A DNA stretch of 64,000 bases from Adiantum capillus-veneris (lineage: Eukaryota; Streptophyta; Polypodiopsida; Polypodiales; Pteridaceae). Within the stretch, counting starts at the first letter, position 1. Each line of letters begins with the position of its first letter. The notes below the pieces were generated by a model, which was given only the letters and a program-made list of their open reading frames with translations, did not search any database and was not told where the DNA came from. The stretch is from contig CM043967.1 in assembly GCA_014529385.2 (NCBI GenBank), positions 86,353,278 through 86,417,277 on the forward strand. Direction: 5' to 3'. The translations under genes and the position numbers were made by a program. Of this stretch, positions 52,792-63,195 are shown one piece after another.

Positions 52792-54391
52792 TGTCATAAA
52801 ATCTAATATCTAACCAACCCAAATGATTTTTCCATATTAAGTTGATCATTTAATGTGGGAGAATAAATGGGAACAAGGGTTAAGATATAGATATGTGATT
52901 ATAGATCTATCTCAACACGGGGCCAATGATACAAATGAGAGATGGTTAATCAAAGAGCAAGGCTAAACAATGGAGCATAAGACCTTAGGGTTAGCTTCAT
53001 TGAAGACCTCCAATAATTAGTTTAAAAGTCCTTTGACCTTAGGTAAGCTAAGCTTGATGTGGGAACCCGGCTCAAGCTTGAGGTGCTTAAAATGCTTGTC
53101 GTGCTTGATGACTAAGGTGCTTGAGGTTCTTGAGGTGCATGATGACTCAGATGCTTGAGATGCTTGAGGTGCTTGTCATGCTTGAGATGCTAGGACTGTA
53201 CTTGAGGTGACAACCAATCCCAAGCTTGAGGGGCTTAAGGGCCAAGCTTGTGGTGAGAACTAGGCCCAAGGTTGAGGGGCTTGAGGTGGCACAAAAGTAA
53301 ATCTAATCCCTACAAGGAGGGGGCGAGCCCTACAAGAGGGGGGATGAGAGAGAATACACACACGCTCACACTCACACAAGGCATGCTTGGTACAAAGAAA
53401 GCAAATGGGACACTTGTCAAGTTCCTCCTCATGTTGCCCTCGTGGTGTACCTGAAGCCTATCGGTTGGCCACCCAAGGGGTCCAATGATAACTAGAAGAT
53501 TTAATTAATTGTTTTTACATTAATGAAGTCCTCTCTCTCAAAGGGGAAAGGGGGACACTTGCTACCCTTGTTACTTGATTTACCTCCTGCTTGTGATTGG
53601 CTAGGCGTGGAGGGGTCCAAAGAGCTTCAAGCATGAGCTACAAGGGGGGTCGATTAAGGAAGCTAGGGGCTTGCTTAGGGGGTATACTCTCCCACACACA
53701 CTCACAAACACTCTCATTGTGTGAAGTGCAAAGTGCAAGAGCTCCCTCTCCTTCTCCAAGCAAGTAGAGAGGTTGAGAGCCTACACCAACACTCTTGGCT
53801 ATGGAGTGCAAATCCAACCAAGAGCCATGATTCAATGCTTAAGCTTTCCATCTTCTCCATCTTCATTACTATGCTATTATGTATGCTAGCAAGAAGAGTG
53901 ATAATAAGTGAGGAGTTATTTCTTTCTCCTATGAAATGTTTCTTCTTCCTCTTCCCTACCCTCATTCCCTGCTAGCTCTCTCCACCTTTAAAGGTGTTTG
54001 AGGTCTTGGGATTGAGGCTTGGGATAGTAAATCCTTTCCTCAAAGTTTATGTTTTGTTGGTGATGCATGAAGCTTTCCATCTTCATTGCATCACCTAGGT
54101 CACAAGGAACACAAAGATTGTATTGTAACAATTCTCTCTTGATGGAAGAAATCATAATACAAATGCCTATTGAACGGGGGACCGCGGCTCCACATAAATC
54201 CGGTCCCCAATTGTTGTCATGTTCTTTAAATTCTCTCTCTTGCAAAAGTATTGTTCATGCCAAGTTAACTAAATTCTACGTTTATGTTGCTACCATCAAT
54301 TATTTTCACCTGCTATGCTCACAAAGTAATTTCACAAAAGTACTCTCTCTAATTTTCGCTACTCTCAAGTTAATAAGCCAATTCCATTACA
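52792..54391 (+). repeat. 3' LTR of G2
   Basis: 1600 bp, colinear with the 5' LTR over its full length, with many substitutions and small indels in the 'gcttgaggtg' repeat region. Confidence 0.93.
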
Positions 54392-54396
54392 TTGCC

Positions 54397-54640
54397 TCTC
54401 TTAGTTTCAGCATGAAAACTACAGGCAACATCTTGCGAAAATGAAACAGAGGAGGATCTGAGTTGGCTTGAGCAAGGAGGCGATGCAGAGTCGAAATGTC
54501 CCATCTCAACACAATCGTTGGAACTTGTAGCTGCCACCCGTCTCACAATAGCAAATTGATAACACGAGGCCTCTTGTCAACACAACATAGATATGCATTG
54601 CATGACCCACTACTCATCCTCCTCCCATCTTTGATTTTAG
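54397..54640 (-). pseudogene. LINE-A piece 1: upstream ORF1
   Basis: On the minus strand the frame (VVFMLKLREE) runs into ETSTPSIHDIELL at 38795 once G2 and one target duplication are removed. The outer limit near 54640, where CT/GA repeats begin, is approximate. Confidence 0.6.
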
Positions 54641-54642
54641 CT

Positions 54643-54645
<3 letters not shown>

Positions 54646-54676
<31 letters not shown>

Positions 54677-54701
54677 AGCACCACATGTCGCTGTGCGTTG
54701 T

Positions 54702-54741
<40 letters not shown>

Positions 54742-54833
54742 ATAACAAAAAAAAAGATTTTACATTGTAAATATCAGGCCTTGTAAATGGCTCTCTCTTC
54801 TCTCTCTCTCTCTCTCTCTACCAGTGCGCACTG

Positions 54834-54886
<53 letters not shown>
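54646..54886. repeat. Paired (CT)n/(GA)n tracts with perfect palindrome
   Basis: Two CT-to-GA inversions in a row. At 54646-54741, CT repeat and GA repeat are separated by about 28 bases. At 54796-54886 the centre CCAGTGCGCACTGG (between 54827 and 54828) makes a perfect palindrome with CT/GA arms of at least 25 bases each. Confidence 0.93.
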
Positions 54887-54887
<1 letters not shown>

Positions 54888-55185
54888 TCTTTAAACTTTT
54901 CCCTCAGAGACACTCATATCGCTCACCCTCATTTACTTCTTCCTTTGCCTCTCTTTGCGCAATGCACCCTACACCATTGTTCATGCCTCCATTCCTACAG
55001 AACCCACTAGCTTGAAAGCTGATGAACCTAGAGATGCTTTTCCTTGCAGCATATCAATGATCCTTATGGGCTGGTGGGACTAGCAAGAGAATGGGGTTTC
55101 CTTATTTTACACATTGGGGGTTTCTTTGCTCCATATGCTTGGGTGCTAGAACAAGAGCAATACAACATCTAGATATGCAAAAAAT

Positions 55186-55463
55186 ATGCCTCTAAAGGAC
55201 GTATGTAAAAATTGTGGTGGCTCTGGAGGTGTTCTTTGTGATATGTGCGGTGGGACTGGAAAGTAAAAAATATTGAATATGAAGAGAGCAAAAGATGTTT
55301 ATGAGTCTTTTGAATTCCCAAATTGTTATGAGCATGGAAAGCTGGTTTCCCGTGTTTCTTTTTTGGCTTTGGGGTAGCAAACAACAAGGGCCATTTGTGA
55401 AGGCCATAGTTGAGACCCCTCTTTAACAAGATGTACAATGAAAGATTGTTACCTAGCATGTGA
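55186..55463 (+). pseudogene. DnaJ-type zinc-finger protein pseudogene (chloroplast-type)
   Basis: The frame from 55186 reads VCKNCGGSGGVLCDMCGGTGK, two CxxCxGxG units, then [20 protein letters not shown] with a decayed second pair. After a frame change it continues NNKG...RPLFNKMYNERLLPS to TGA 55461. This is the pattern I recall for small plant DnaJ-like cysteine-rich (zinc-finger) proteins predicted in plastids. Stops at 55264 (TAA) and later make it non-functional. No intron interrupts the matched part, so it may be a retrocopy. A separate open stretch just upstream (55050-55172, with GFLILHIGGFFAPYAWVL) is hydrophobic but unidentified. Confidence 0.72.
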
Positions 55464-55582
55464 TGGGTTGTTTCCTGTAGAGTGTTGTTTCGTGTAGAGC
55501 ATGATTAATGTGTATATTTTTTTGGGCATCTCACCATGTCCTACATTTCTAAAAGTTGTCACACCTACTCAGAAGTCAAGAG

Positions 55583-55670
<88 letters not shown>

Positions 55671-55845
55671 AGTAGTAACTGACGAGCTCACTATTATCGA
55701 GTGAGCCTAATCTTGTACAATGTTGGTTTTGTGGATCCTTGTCACATAGGTTTGAGTTGAAACGATAGTGAGCCTAATATTGTACAATGTTGGTTTTGTG
55801 GATCCTTGTCGCATAGGTTTGAGTTGAAATGTCTTTTTCAAAAAT

Positions 55846-55850
<5 letters not shown>
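55464..55850. repeat. (GT)n(GA)n microsatellite and 67-bp tandem duplication
   Basis: (GT)n at about 55586-55627 passes into (GA)n 55627-55667. A 67-bp unit starting 'gtgagcctaat' occurs at 55701 and 55768. No gene seen. Confidence 0.9.
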
Positions 55851-55898
<48 letters not shown>

Positions 55899-56070
55899 TG
55901 GCAGTCCATGTCGACATGAGCTCCTAGTGAGTGTGGCAGTCCATGTCGACATGAGCTCCTAGTGAGTGTGGTAGTCAATGTCGACGTGCGCTCCTTACTT
56001 GTGGTAGTCCATGTCGACGTGAGCTCCTAGTGAGTGTGGTAGTCCATGTCGACGTGCGCTCCTAGTGAGT
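55851..56070. repeat. (CT)n tract plus 35-bp VNTR
   Basis: (CT)n 55851-55895, then five copies of a 35-bp unit (gtggcagtccatgtcgacat, then gagctcctagtgagt) from 55898 to 56070; the third is slightly short. Each unit holds the palindrome TGTCGACA or a variant. Confidence 0.95.
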
Positions 56071-56071
56071 A

Positions 56072-56072
<1 letters not shown>

Positions 56073-56128
<56 letters not shown>
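56073..56128. repeat. (GA)n tract at 3' end of LINE-B copy 1
   Basis: GA repeat of about 56 bases; on the LINE sense (minus) strand it is a (CT)n tail or target. Confidence 0.96.
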
Positions 56129-56132
<4 letters not shown>

Positions 56133-56294
56133 ATTATCGTCCTCGGAGGTCAAATATGACCTATGGGACCAAAGTTACATGTGATGTAGTATGTGTATGG
56201 CTGATGAGTGACTCTCGATGCTCCAAAAATTGTAGTGATGAGAGTCACAATGGAGAGCCCACACTTTGGTTGGGAGAGGAAAGTGTGTAGGTCT

Positions 56295-56297
<3 letters not shown>
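56129..56297 (-). mobile_element. LINE-B copy 1, severely 5'-truncated
   Basis: 169 bp matching the 3' end of the long LINE-B copy (59755 onward), including the stem-loop AGGTCA-TATT-TGACCT (56147-56162). (GA)n lies on both sides, so it sits within a microsatellite. Confidence 0.85.

Positions 56298-56352
<55 letters not shown>
56298..56352. repeat. (GA)n tract between LINE-B copies 1 and 2
   Basis: GA repeat of about 55 bases adjoining the 5' end of copy 1 and the 3' end of copy 2. Confidence 0.96.
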
Positions 56353-56355
<3 letters not shown>

Positions 56356-57181
56356 TTCTATTATCGTCCTCGAAGGTCAAATATGACCTATGGGACCAAA
56401 TGAACATGTCACGTGGTGTGAGTGGAGGTCATAAGTGACTCTTGATGCTCAAAAATGATTGAAATGAGCGTCGCAATAGAGATTCCACATCATGGTCGGG
56501 AGAGGAAGGTATGTAGGGAGAGCTCATGGCTGAATATATGGGGAAAAGAGGACCTAATGTGGTCAAAAGCTGAGCAGTCAAGTAGTGTGTGGTAGTCACT
56601 CTCTCGCACTTGACGAGGGCATAAGGTGCAAAGTCGATGAGACTCCTTGCCAGTGCCCCTCCATCCTGTCTCGCAATGTAGAGAATGAGAGCTAAGACGA
56701 ATGGAGGCAATGGTGCGGATCACACTCAATGGGATGGGCTCAAGGATGTTGGGATGGGTTCGGTTACCTCGTTCAGAGAAGAAGAGAGATTTGTAGTGTG
56801 GGGAAACGTGTGTTTTGTAATGGCTGAAGCGAGAACCTCCCAAGCCGTGATACATTGGCATTGTAAGAAGGCCTCATTAACTTGGGAGTTGATCGACGCA
56901 TCCTGGACCAAGTGACATGCATCGCATCTTCCAAACCATTTCTTGATGTCAAGCATCCACCCTGAACTTATTATTTTCCTCTTGCATGTCTTTTGGACCT
57001 TTTGACTTGCTTCATATGCGATTCTAGGAAGTGGATACAAAGGGCTACGTTGTGTCTTAAGCATGTACTCCACAACCCTTTGCATGCCCAAGACCTCAAT
57101 AGGAAGCGATCTGGACTCAAGAAGTAAGAGCATGTAGGGTGTTGGTGTCTTGACTTGGAGAAAGTTGGTGAGAAAACGCTT
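56353..57181 (-). mobile_element. LINE-B copy 2, 5'-truncated (C-terminal ORF2)
   Basis: 829 bp colinear with 59755-60593 of the long copy. It encodes the ORF2 C-terminus in pieces: LLESRSLPIEVLGMQRVVE, ISSGWMLDIKKWFGRCD, and the zinc motif CTLCPRQVRESDYHTLLDC. Stops and a shift are present. Similarity ends at about 57181 within 'aacgctttt'. The stem-loop is at 56374-56389. Confidence 0.9.
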
Positions 57182-57272
57182 TTCGGCATAGAGAACAAAA
57201 CTAGAAAAAAGTGTGTGAGCATCATCCCCTCAACAAGCAATCAACAGAGGTGCTGCTATTTGTCCCAACATA

Positions 57273-57629
57273 ATGGCAATGATGATGAATCCCATGAAGG
57301 CTGATACGTCCGGTCTTCAGAAAGCGCTAGTACCTATTCATAGAATCCGAGTTAACTTGTCATCAAATATTGTCAAGAATCTTGAAAAAATGTGTGCCGA
57401 TCTTGCTCGAGGTGAAAAAGAGAAGAAGGTAAAAGTTAAAGGAACTATGAAAATGCCCACCAAAGTGATGCACATCACCACCTCCAAGTCTCGTACACAT
57501 GGGGGACTGATTTGAACTGCGAGTGCAAAGGAGGGTTATTGACCTTCACAGCTCCTTTGAGGTGGTGAAGTAGATTAAATCTATCATCATTGAGCCAGGA
57601 GTTGAAGTAGAGGTTATTATAGCGGATTT

Positions 57630-57633
<4 letters not shown>
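57273..57633 (+). pseudogene. RPS20: Ribosomal protein S20 (uS10) processed pseudogene
   Basis: The frame from ATG 57273 gives [50 protein letters not shown], clearly cytosolic small-subunit protein uS10. A deletion and frameshift occur near 57500. The rest is in another frame: [20 protein letters not shown], then IKSIIIEPGVEVEVIIADL, ending at TAG 57631. Two stops replace conserved residues: TGA for Arg and TAG for Gln. The whole coding length is present without introns, consistent with a retrocopy. The stop codon is directly followed by (GA)n. Confidence 0.92.

Positions 57634-57682
<49 letters not shown>
57632..57682. repeat. (GA)n tract between RPS20 pseudogene and HAL1-like element
   Basis: About 51 bases of GA repeat, starting inside the RPS20 stop codon. 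Confidence 0.96.
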
Positions 57683-57685
<3 letters not shown>

Positions 57686-59200
57686 CATTATCGTCCTTGG
57701 AGGTCAAATATGACCTATGGGACCAATAAAACGTGTACAAGAAAGGCTCCTCTATCTAAGAGGGTACAATGGCTGCAATAACCCATGTAGATGTGTGTGT
57801 GTGTGTGGGGAGGGGGGGGGGGGGGTGATACAACAAAATTGCAACAAATGTTGCTTAGGGGGACAGGGATGGTTAAGGGGGAGGAGGTGGATGTCGGGTG
57901 GTTTTTGTGTGTGAAACTCCTCGATTATGGCTCTACCACCACGATAGATGGCATACTTACCTGCGGCCCGTGCATCTCATACCTTCTACAGCTCTTGCTT
58001 CTTTATCTTGAGTTGGGCGGGGGTTAGAGCCTCACTAATCCATATGGTTATGCCCTTGAGAAGATGCATTTGCTTCAAGAGTGCCGTGCGGTCCTCTTTT
58101 GTCTTGAAAACAAGGCTTCCTTGGTTGGTGCAGGGGTCCCGATCGATGAAATCGATGGTGGGAATGTCAAACTTGAATGGTTGGATAGCATTGTTGAGCT
58201 TGGTTAAGGTAGTAGGAAAATCGTCAGTTTCCTTCCACCAAGAGGAGGGTAAGCCACCGATGCGTAGAGTCAAAGCAAGGCCTTCCCTACGACAACGTTC
58301 TTGTAGGCACTCCTCCACTTTGAAGGGGATGGTAGCAGCATTTGCTTGAATTTGGGTGGCTAATGAAGCCACATTCTGAGTGAATGTGTGCTCTGCTTAT
58401 TTGGCCTTTGCTAGGATGAGGTCAATGTCCACTACCTTCTGAGATTCGAGCAATTGGAGGCGCGCTTCGAGGGCAGTCAGACGCGTTTTGAGTTCGTCAT
58501 ACTCGTTCTTCAGCTCCTTGACTTGGGCTTGGAGGCGGTCGAGCGGGTCTATCTTGGGGGTCGCCACGAACGATCTGGTCTTTCTTGGTGTTGAGGGTGC
58601 ACCACCAATGTTCTTGACATCGTTGGTTTTGGCCATCGTTCGGGCTCGGGAGTTGATTGGCTTGCTGCCTGTCGAGTAAGACTTGCAAGTGTATAGGTCG
58701 ATAGAGATGGGCTCAGGAGAGGGAACTGCTGTCAAGCAATGCACTGTCCGAAGCCTAAGAGCCAGACAGTGAATATTTGCAGGCAGGGATAGAGATGGGC
58801 TCAAGAGTGAGTGGGAACTGATGTCAAGCAGGGGACTTCCCGAGGCTTAAAAGGTGCTGCATCCCACAGAGACGGGCTCAAGATTTGCATCCGAAAGAGA
58901 CGGGCTCGGGCTCGGGTATGAGCTGCTTGGTCGTGAGCAGGTCGACGTGTCGTTTGGCGTGATGCATGTGACAGAGACGGGCTCCGGCTCGGGTATAAGC
59001 TGCTTGGTCGTGAGCAGGTCAACGAGGTGCACGATAGAGACGGGCTCGGGTATGAGCCCCTGTGTCATGTGTCTACAGACGGGGGGGTTTCCTCAGAGGG
59101 GAGGGCAGGGCTTGTGAGGCAGCCATGGAGGGCTAGGTGTCGCCCTCGCACCCAGCATCTACAGGGTCTGTTTAGGGTTCGCCGAGCAGAAAGTTACCAC

Positions 59201-59205
<5 letters not shown>
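57683..59205 (-). mobile_element. HAL1-like element: ORF1 only, LINE-B-type 3' end
   Basis: The minus-strand 3' end shares about 40 bases with LINE-B, including the stem-loop (57701-57716) and the adjoining (CT)n on the sense strand. Upstream is a complete-length ORF1 but no endonuclease or RT. The 5' part (about 58860-59060) has imperfect tandem units of 63-77 bases beginning 'gagacgggctc', like promoter monomers of some L1s. The right boundary at the (CA)n/(GA)n tract is approximate. Alternatively this is a LINE that lost ORF2 by deletion. Confidence 0.6.
57986..58636 (-). pseudogene. LINE ORF1 protein (coiled coil plus L1-type RRM), one or more stops
   Basis: From ATG 58636 (MAKTNDVKNIGG...). 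A coiled coil follows (DRLQAQVKELKNEYDELKTR and heptads to LLESQK), then TAA near 58395, then the RRM-like domain (LRIGGLPSSW, SLVFKTKEDRTALLKQMH). It ends with ISEALTPAQLKIKKQEL, the pattern of the L1 ORF1p C-terminal domain. The product would be an RNA-binding chaperone of a retrotransposon. It differs from the LINE-B ORF1 at 63196. Confidence 0.78.
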
Positions 59206-59754
<549 letters not shown>

Positions 59755-59810
59755 TAGTTCTATTATCGTCCTGGGAGGTCAAATATGACCTATGGGACCA
59801 AATGAACATG

Positions 59811-62800
59811 TCACGTGGTGTGAGTGGAGTTCATAAGTGACTCTCGATGCTCAAAAATGGCTGAAATGAGCGTCGCAATAGAGAGTCCACATCGTGGTTG
59901 GGAGAGGAAGGTATGTAGGGAGAGCTCATGGCTGAATATATGGGGAAAAGAGGACCTAATGTGGTCAAAAGCTGAGCACTCAAGTAGTGTGTGGTACTCA
60001 CTCTCTCGCACTTGACGAGGGCATAAGGTGCAAAGTCGATGACACTCCTCGCCAGTGCCCCAACGTCCTGTCTCGCAGCGTAGAGAATGGGAGCTAAGAC
60101 GAATGGAGGCAATGGTGCGGATCGCACTCAACGGGATGGGCTCAAGGATGTAGGAATGGGTTCGGTTACCTCGTTCCGAGAAGAAGAGAGATTTGTAGTT
60201 TGGGGCAACGTGTGTGGTGTAATGGCTGAAGCGAGAACCTCCGGATTTCTCCCAATCCATGATACATTGGCGTTGTAAGAAGGCCTCATTAACTTGGGAG
60301 TCGATCGACGCATCCTTGACCAAGTGACATGCATCCCATCTTCCAAACCATTTCTTAATATCAAGCATCCACCCCGAACTTAGTATTTTGCTCTTGCATG
60401 TCTTTTGAACCTTTTGACTTGCTTCATATGCGATTCTAGGAAGTCGATGCAAAGGGCTACGTTGTGTCTTACGCATGTACTCCACAACCCTTTCCATGCC
60501 CAAGACCTCAATGGGAAGCGATCCGGACTCAAGAAGTAAGAGCATGTAGGGTGTTTGTGTTTTGACTTGGAGAAAGTTGGTGAGAAAACGCTTTTGGACA
60601 TTCTCAAACTCTTTCCAAGTAGACTTCCCGATGCTTCCACCCCACACCTCCACTCCATAAAGAAGCACCGGTGTCACCAATGTGTCAAAGAGGTACTTTT
60701 TGAGATCCCAACACTTGATCTCTCCTGCATTGCACATGTTCTCAAATGCATAATAAGCCCTCTTTCCGGCTTCCAAGCGACGCATTGCACAATCCTTCCA
60801 TTTATGATTGGATGGAACCTCAAGGCCAAGGTACTTGAAGTGATCTACCACTTCAAGTTTCTCATTGTTGTATACAATGCATGGATTTTCGTCATTGAGG
60901 GTCTTTACAAGCATAACCTTGGTTTTGGATCCATTCACGATCAGCCCGCTATGTAGGCAAAAGCGTTCCAAGACACTCATAAGCTTTTGTGCATCTTCTA
61001 AGGTATGTGCCAAGAGCACTACATCATCGGCATAAAGCAAAAGCATGATCACCGCATTTCCAATCTTAACCTCTTCTATGCCTTCTTGCTGCATAAAATC
61101 AAGAACCATGTATTCCAATTCATCAATGAGTAGCCCAAAGAGGGTTGGGGAAAGTGGGCATCCTTGTTTGACACCAATAGTGCTTGCAAAAAATTCTGAA
61201 ATTCCATCTCCCATACGTAATCGACATATCACTTTTTGGTAGATGCGAAAGACTGCTTGCATAAATTCTCTCGGCACTTGAAGGCTTTGCATACGTCTCC
61301 AAAGATTTCCTCGCGGTACCATGTCAAAAGCTTTCTTGAAATCCACAAAGCAACAATACAACTTTTTTCCTTTCAATCGAGACGCTTCCATAAGAACTCG
61401 AAGAGTGACAAGGTGATCAATAGTGCTATGATGCTTTCGAAAACCTGCTTGGCCAAGCGCACGTTTGCCATTCTTTTCAGCCCATTCACTTATCTTCATC
61501 TCCATGATACATCCAAATAACTTTGCCATCAAAGAACCAACCATTATAGTGCGATAGTTGTTCACATTGTTTACATCTCCTCCTTTGTGCAAAGGTTTGA
61601 TCCAATTTGCACTCCAATCATGAGGCATGCCATACTGAAGTGCAAGGTTAAACATATCGCATATCCAATATCGTGTTTTCTTGCTTGTCCATTTAATCAT
61701 TTCAGCCTTGACACCTTGAAGGTCACCTGCCTTGCGAGTAGCAAGTTTCTCAAGCGCGCGGCATACATCTTCAATGGTAAAGAAGGGAGACATAAATGGA
61801 AGGGAGCTACAACCCTCCATCTTATCAACATTGGGTTGCTCATAGAGGTTCTTACAATGCATATACATATCCTCAAGAGTCAAGTCACCAAAGCTCTCAA
61901 CGCGCTTGCCTTTTAGATTTTGCCAAAACTTGCCACATGCATGTGCTTTCTCTTGTGCTAAAAGAAGTTGTTTTTCGACTTCCCACCTTCTCCTCTTCTT
62001 TTGAACAAGTGCTTTGTATGTGTGTGAACATTCCAAGTAAACTTCCTTGTCTTTGATTGCATCCAATCTTAGCAAGTGTTTTCGGGCTTGACTACATTCC
62101 ATGTCAAACCATTTCTTCTTGGTGCTACCCTTCTTAGACCTTTTGCAAGACATGTGTTTCACCGAAAAGCATTCCTTCGCACAAGAGAAAATTACTTCTT
62201 TGAAAACTTTCCACTTGCATTCTAATGTTGGGCTCCCTTGATGCTCTATCATGCTTAACATTTGGTCCACCATATCAGCATATATAAGTGCTCGTTTGAA
62301 GTCTAGACGTAGGTACAAATGATTCACATCATGATTGGAGGCTACATGCTCGGGCCGTTTACCACACTTGAGGTCAATACATAACATCCTATGATCCGAT
62401 TCCGGATTCCATTCACCAAGTGTAAAGCTTTGTATGCATTCTAGAGTGGCTTCTGAGAACAACATATAGTCAATCACGCTAGCACCATTGTGCTTTCTAC
62501 ATGTAAAGTTTGGTGCCTTGCCATAGAGATACACCATTTGCAATGAGCATTCCGGTACTATTGCACATATGTAGAAGTGAATTTCCATAGTGATCCACTT
62601 CTTTTACATCATTAGAACTTCGATTATACATGTATGAGTCATCCACTCTTCTTGATACATGCGGCATGTCGACTTGTTGTGTGTCGTGTTGTAACATATT
62701 TGTGCGAGCATTCATGTCTCCAAAAACAATGACTTCACCTTGATCCTTGTAATGAGCAATGTCTTCCTCTAGTTCAACAAAGGGCTGATCTCTATCCATA

Positions 62801-63189
62801 TTCAAGCGAGCATAAAAGTTGGAGTCATAGTGAGGAATGTAGCAGCCGGCCACAAACATGACTTGACCATTTGGTGGGCTGATTTTCAGCCATAAGTAGC
62901 GTTTATACTTATCTTCTTTGACAATGGAAACATCTTTCAAACCCTTTTTGGTCATACATGCTACGCCTCCTTGGCCTCTTCGTTGCTTTGCATTTTTGGC
63001 CCACATCAAAGAATGTACATCGTATTTGTCAAATCCAAGAATTCGTTGCGCATCATGCTCCCATGTTTCGACAAGAAGTATCACATCGGAGTCATTGGTA
63101 AGCTCATCAATGCCAATTCCCGCATTCCATGGATACCCATTACAATTCCAAAAGCTTATTCGCAAGCGTGAGTTGGTCTCATAGATCAT
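59811..63189 (-). pseudogene. LINE-B ORF2: APE endonuclease, reverse transcriptase, C-terminal zinc motif (one frameshift)
   Basis: ATG 63189 (MIYETNSRLRISFWNCNG). Endonuclease: WNCNG, LLVETWE, VFGDMNARTN, then VIDYMLFSE and ESDHRML with the catalytic D and H. A one-base indel near 62520-62530 splits the frame; the remainder is open to 59811. RT: CFVDFKKAFDMVPR, GVKQGCPLSPTLFGLLID, YADD at 61023-61034, then SGLIVNGSKTKVM. The C-terminus has C-x2-C-x9-H-x4-C (CTLCPRQVRESEYHTLLEC). It nicks target DNA and primes reverse transcription. Only the single shift prevents a full-length product. Confidence 0.93.
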
Positions 63190-63195
63190 GTGTCC

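Larger units (their letters stand above)
38796..54391 (+). mobile_element. Chromovirus G2 (Ty3/gypsy), 15.6 kb with nested copia fragments
   Basis: LTRs 38796-40413 (1618 bp) and 52792-54391 (1600 bp), TGTCATAAAATC...CCATTACA or CTATTACA. Target duplication TTTCC (38791-38795) versus TTGCC (54392-54396). The primer site is tRNA-iMet type, and there is a decayed chromodomain after integrase, marking a chromovirus. Internal order: gag start, copia A (reverse), gag/PR/RT, copia B (forward), IN, a 1.06-kb insertion, the IN end plus chromodomain. It is full of stops. Removing the element plus one duplication copy restores LINE-A ORF1 (MLKLREETSTPSIHD). Confidence 0.92.

Noticed and set aside
55050-55172. 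Small membrane protein exon (hydrophobic open stretch)
   Set aside because: Only about 40 codons, with no family I can name and no clear start; mentioned only as context of the DnaJ-type pseudogene.
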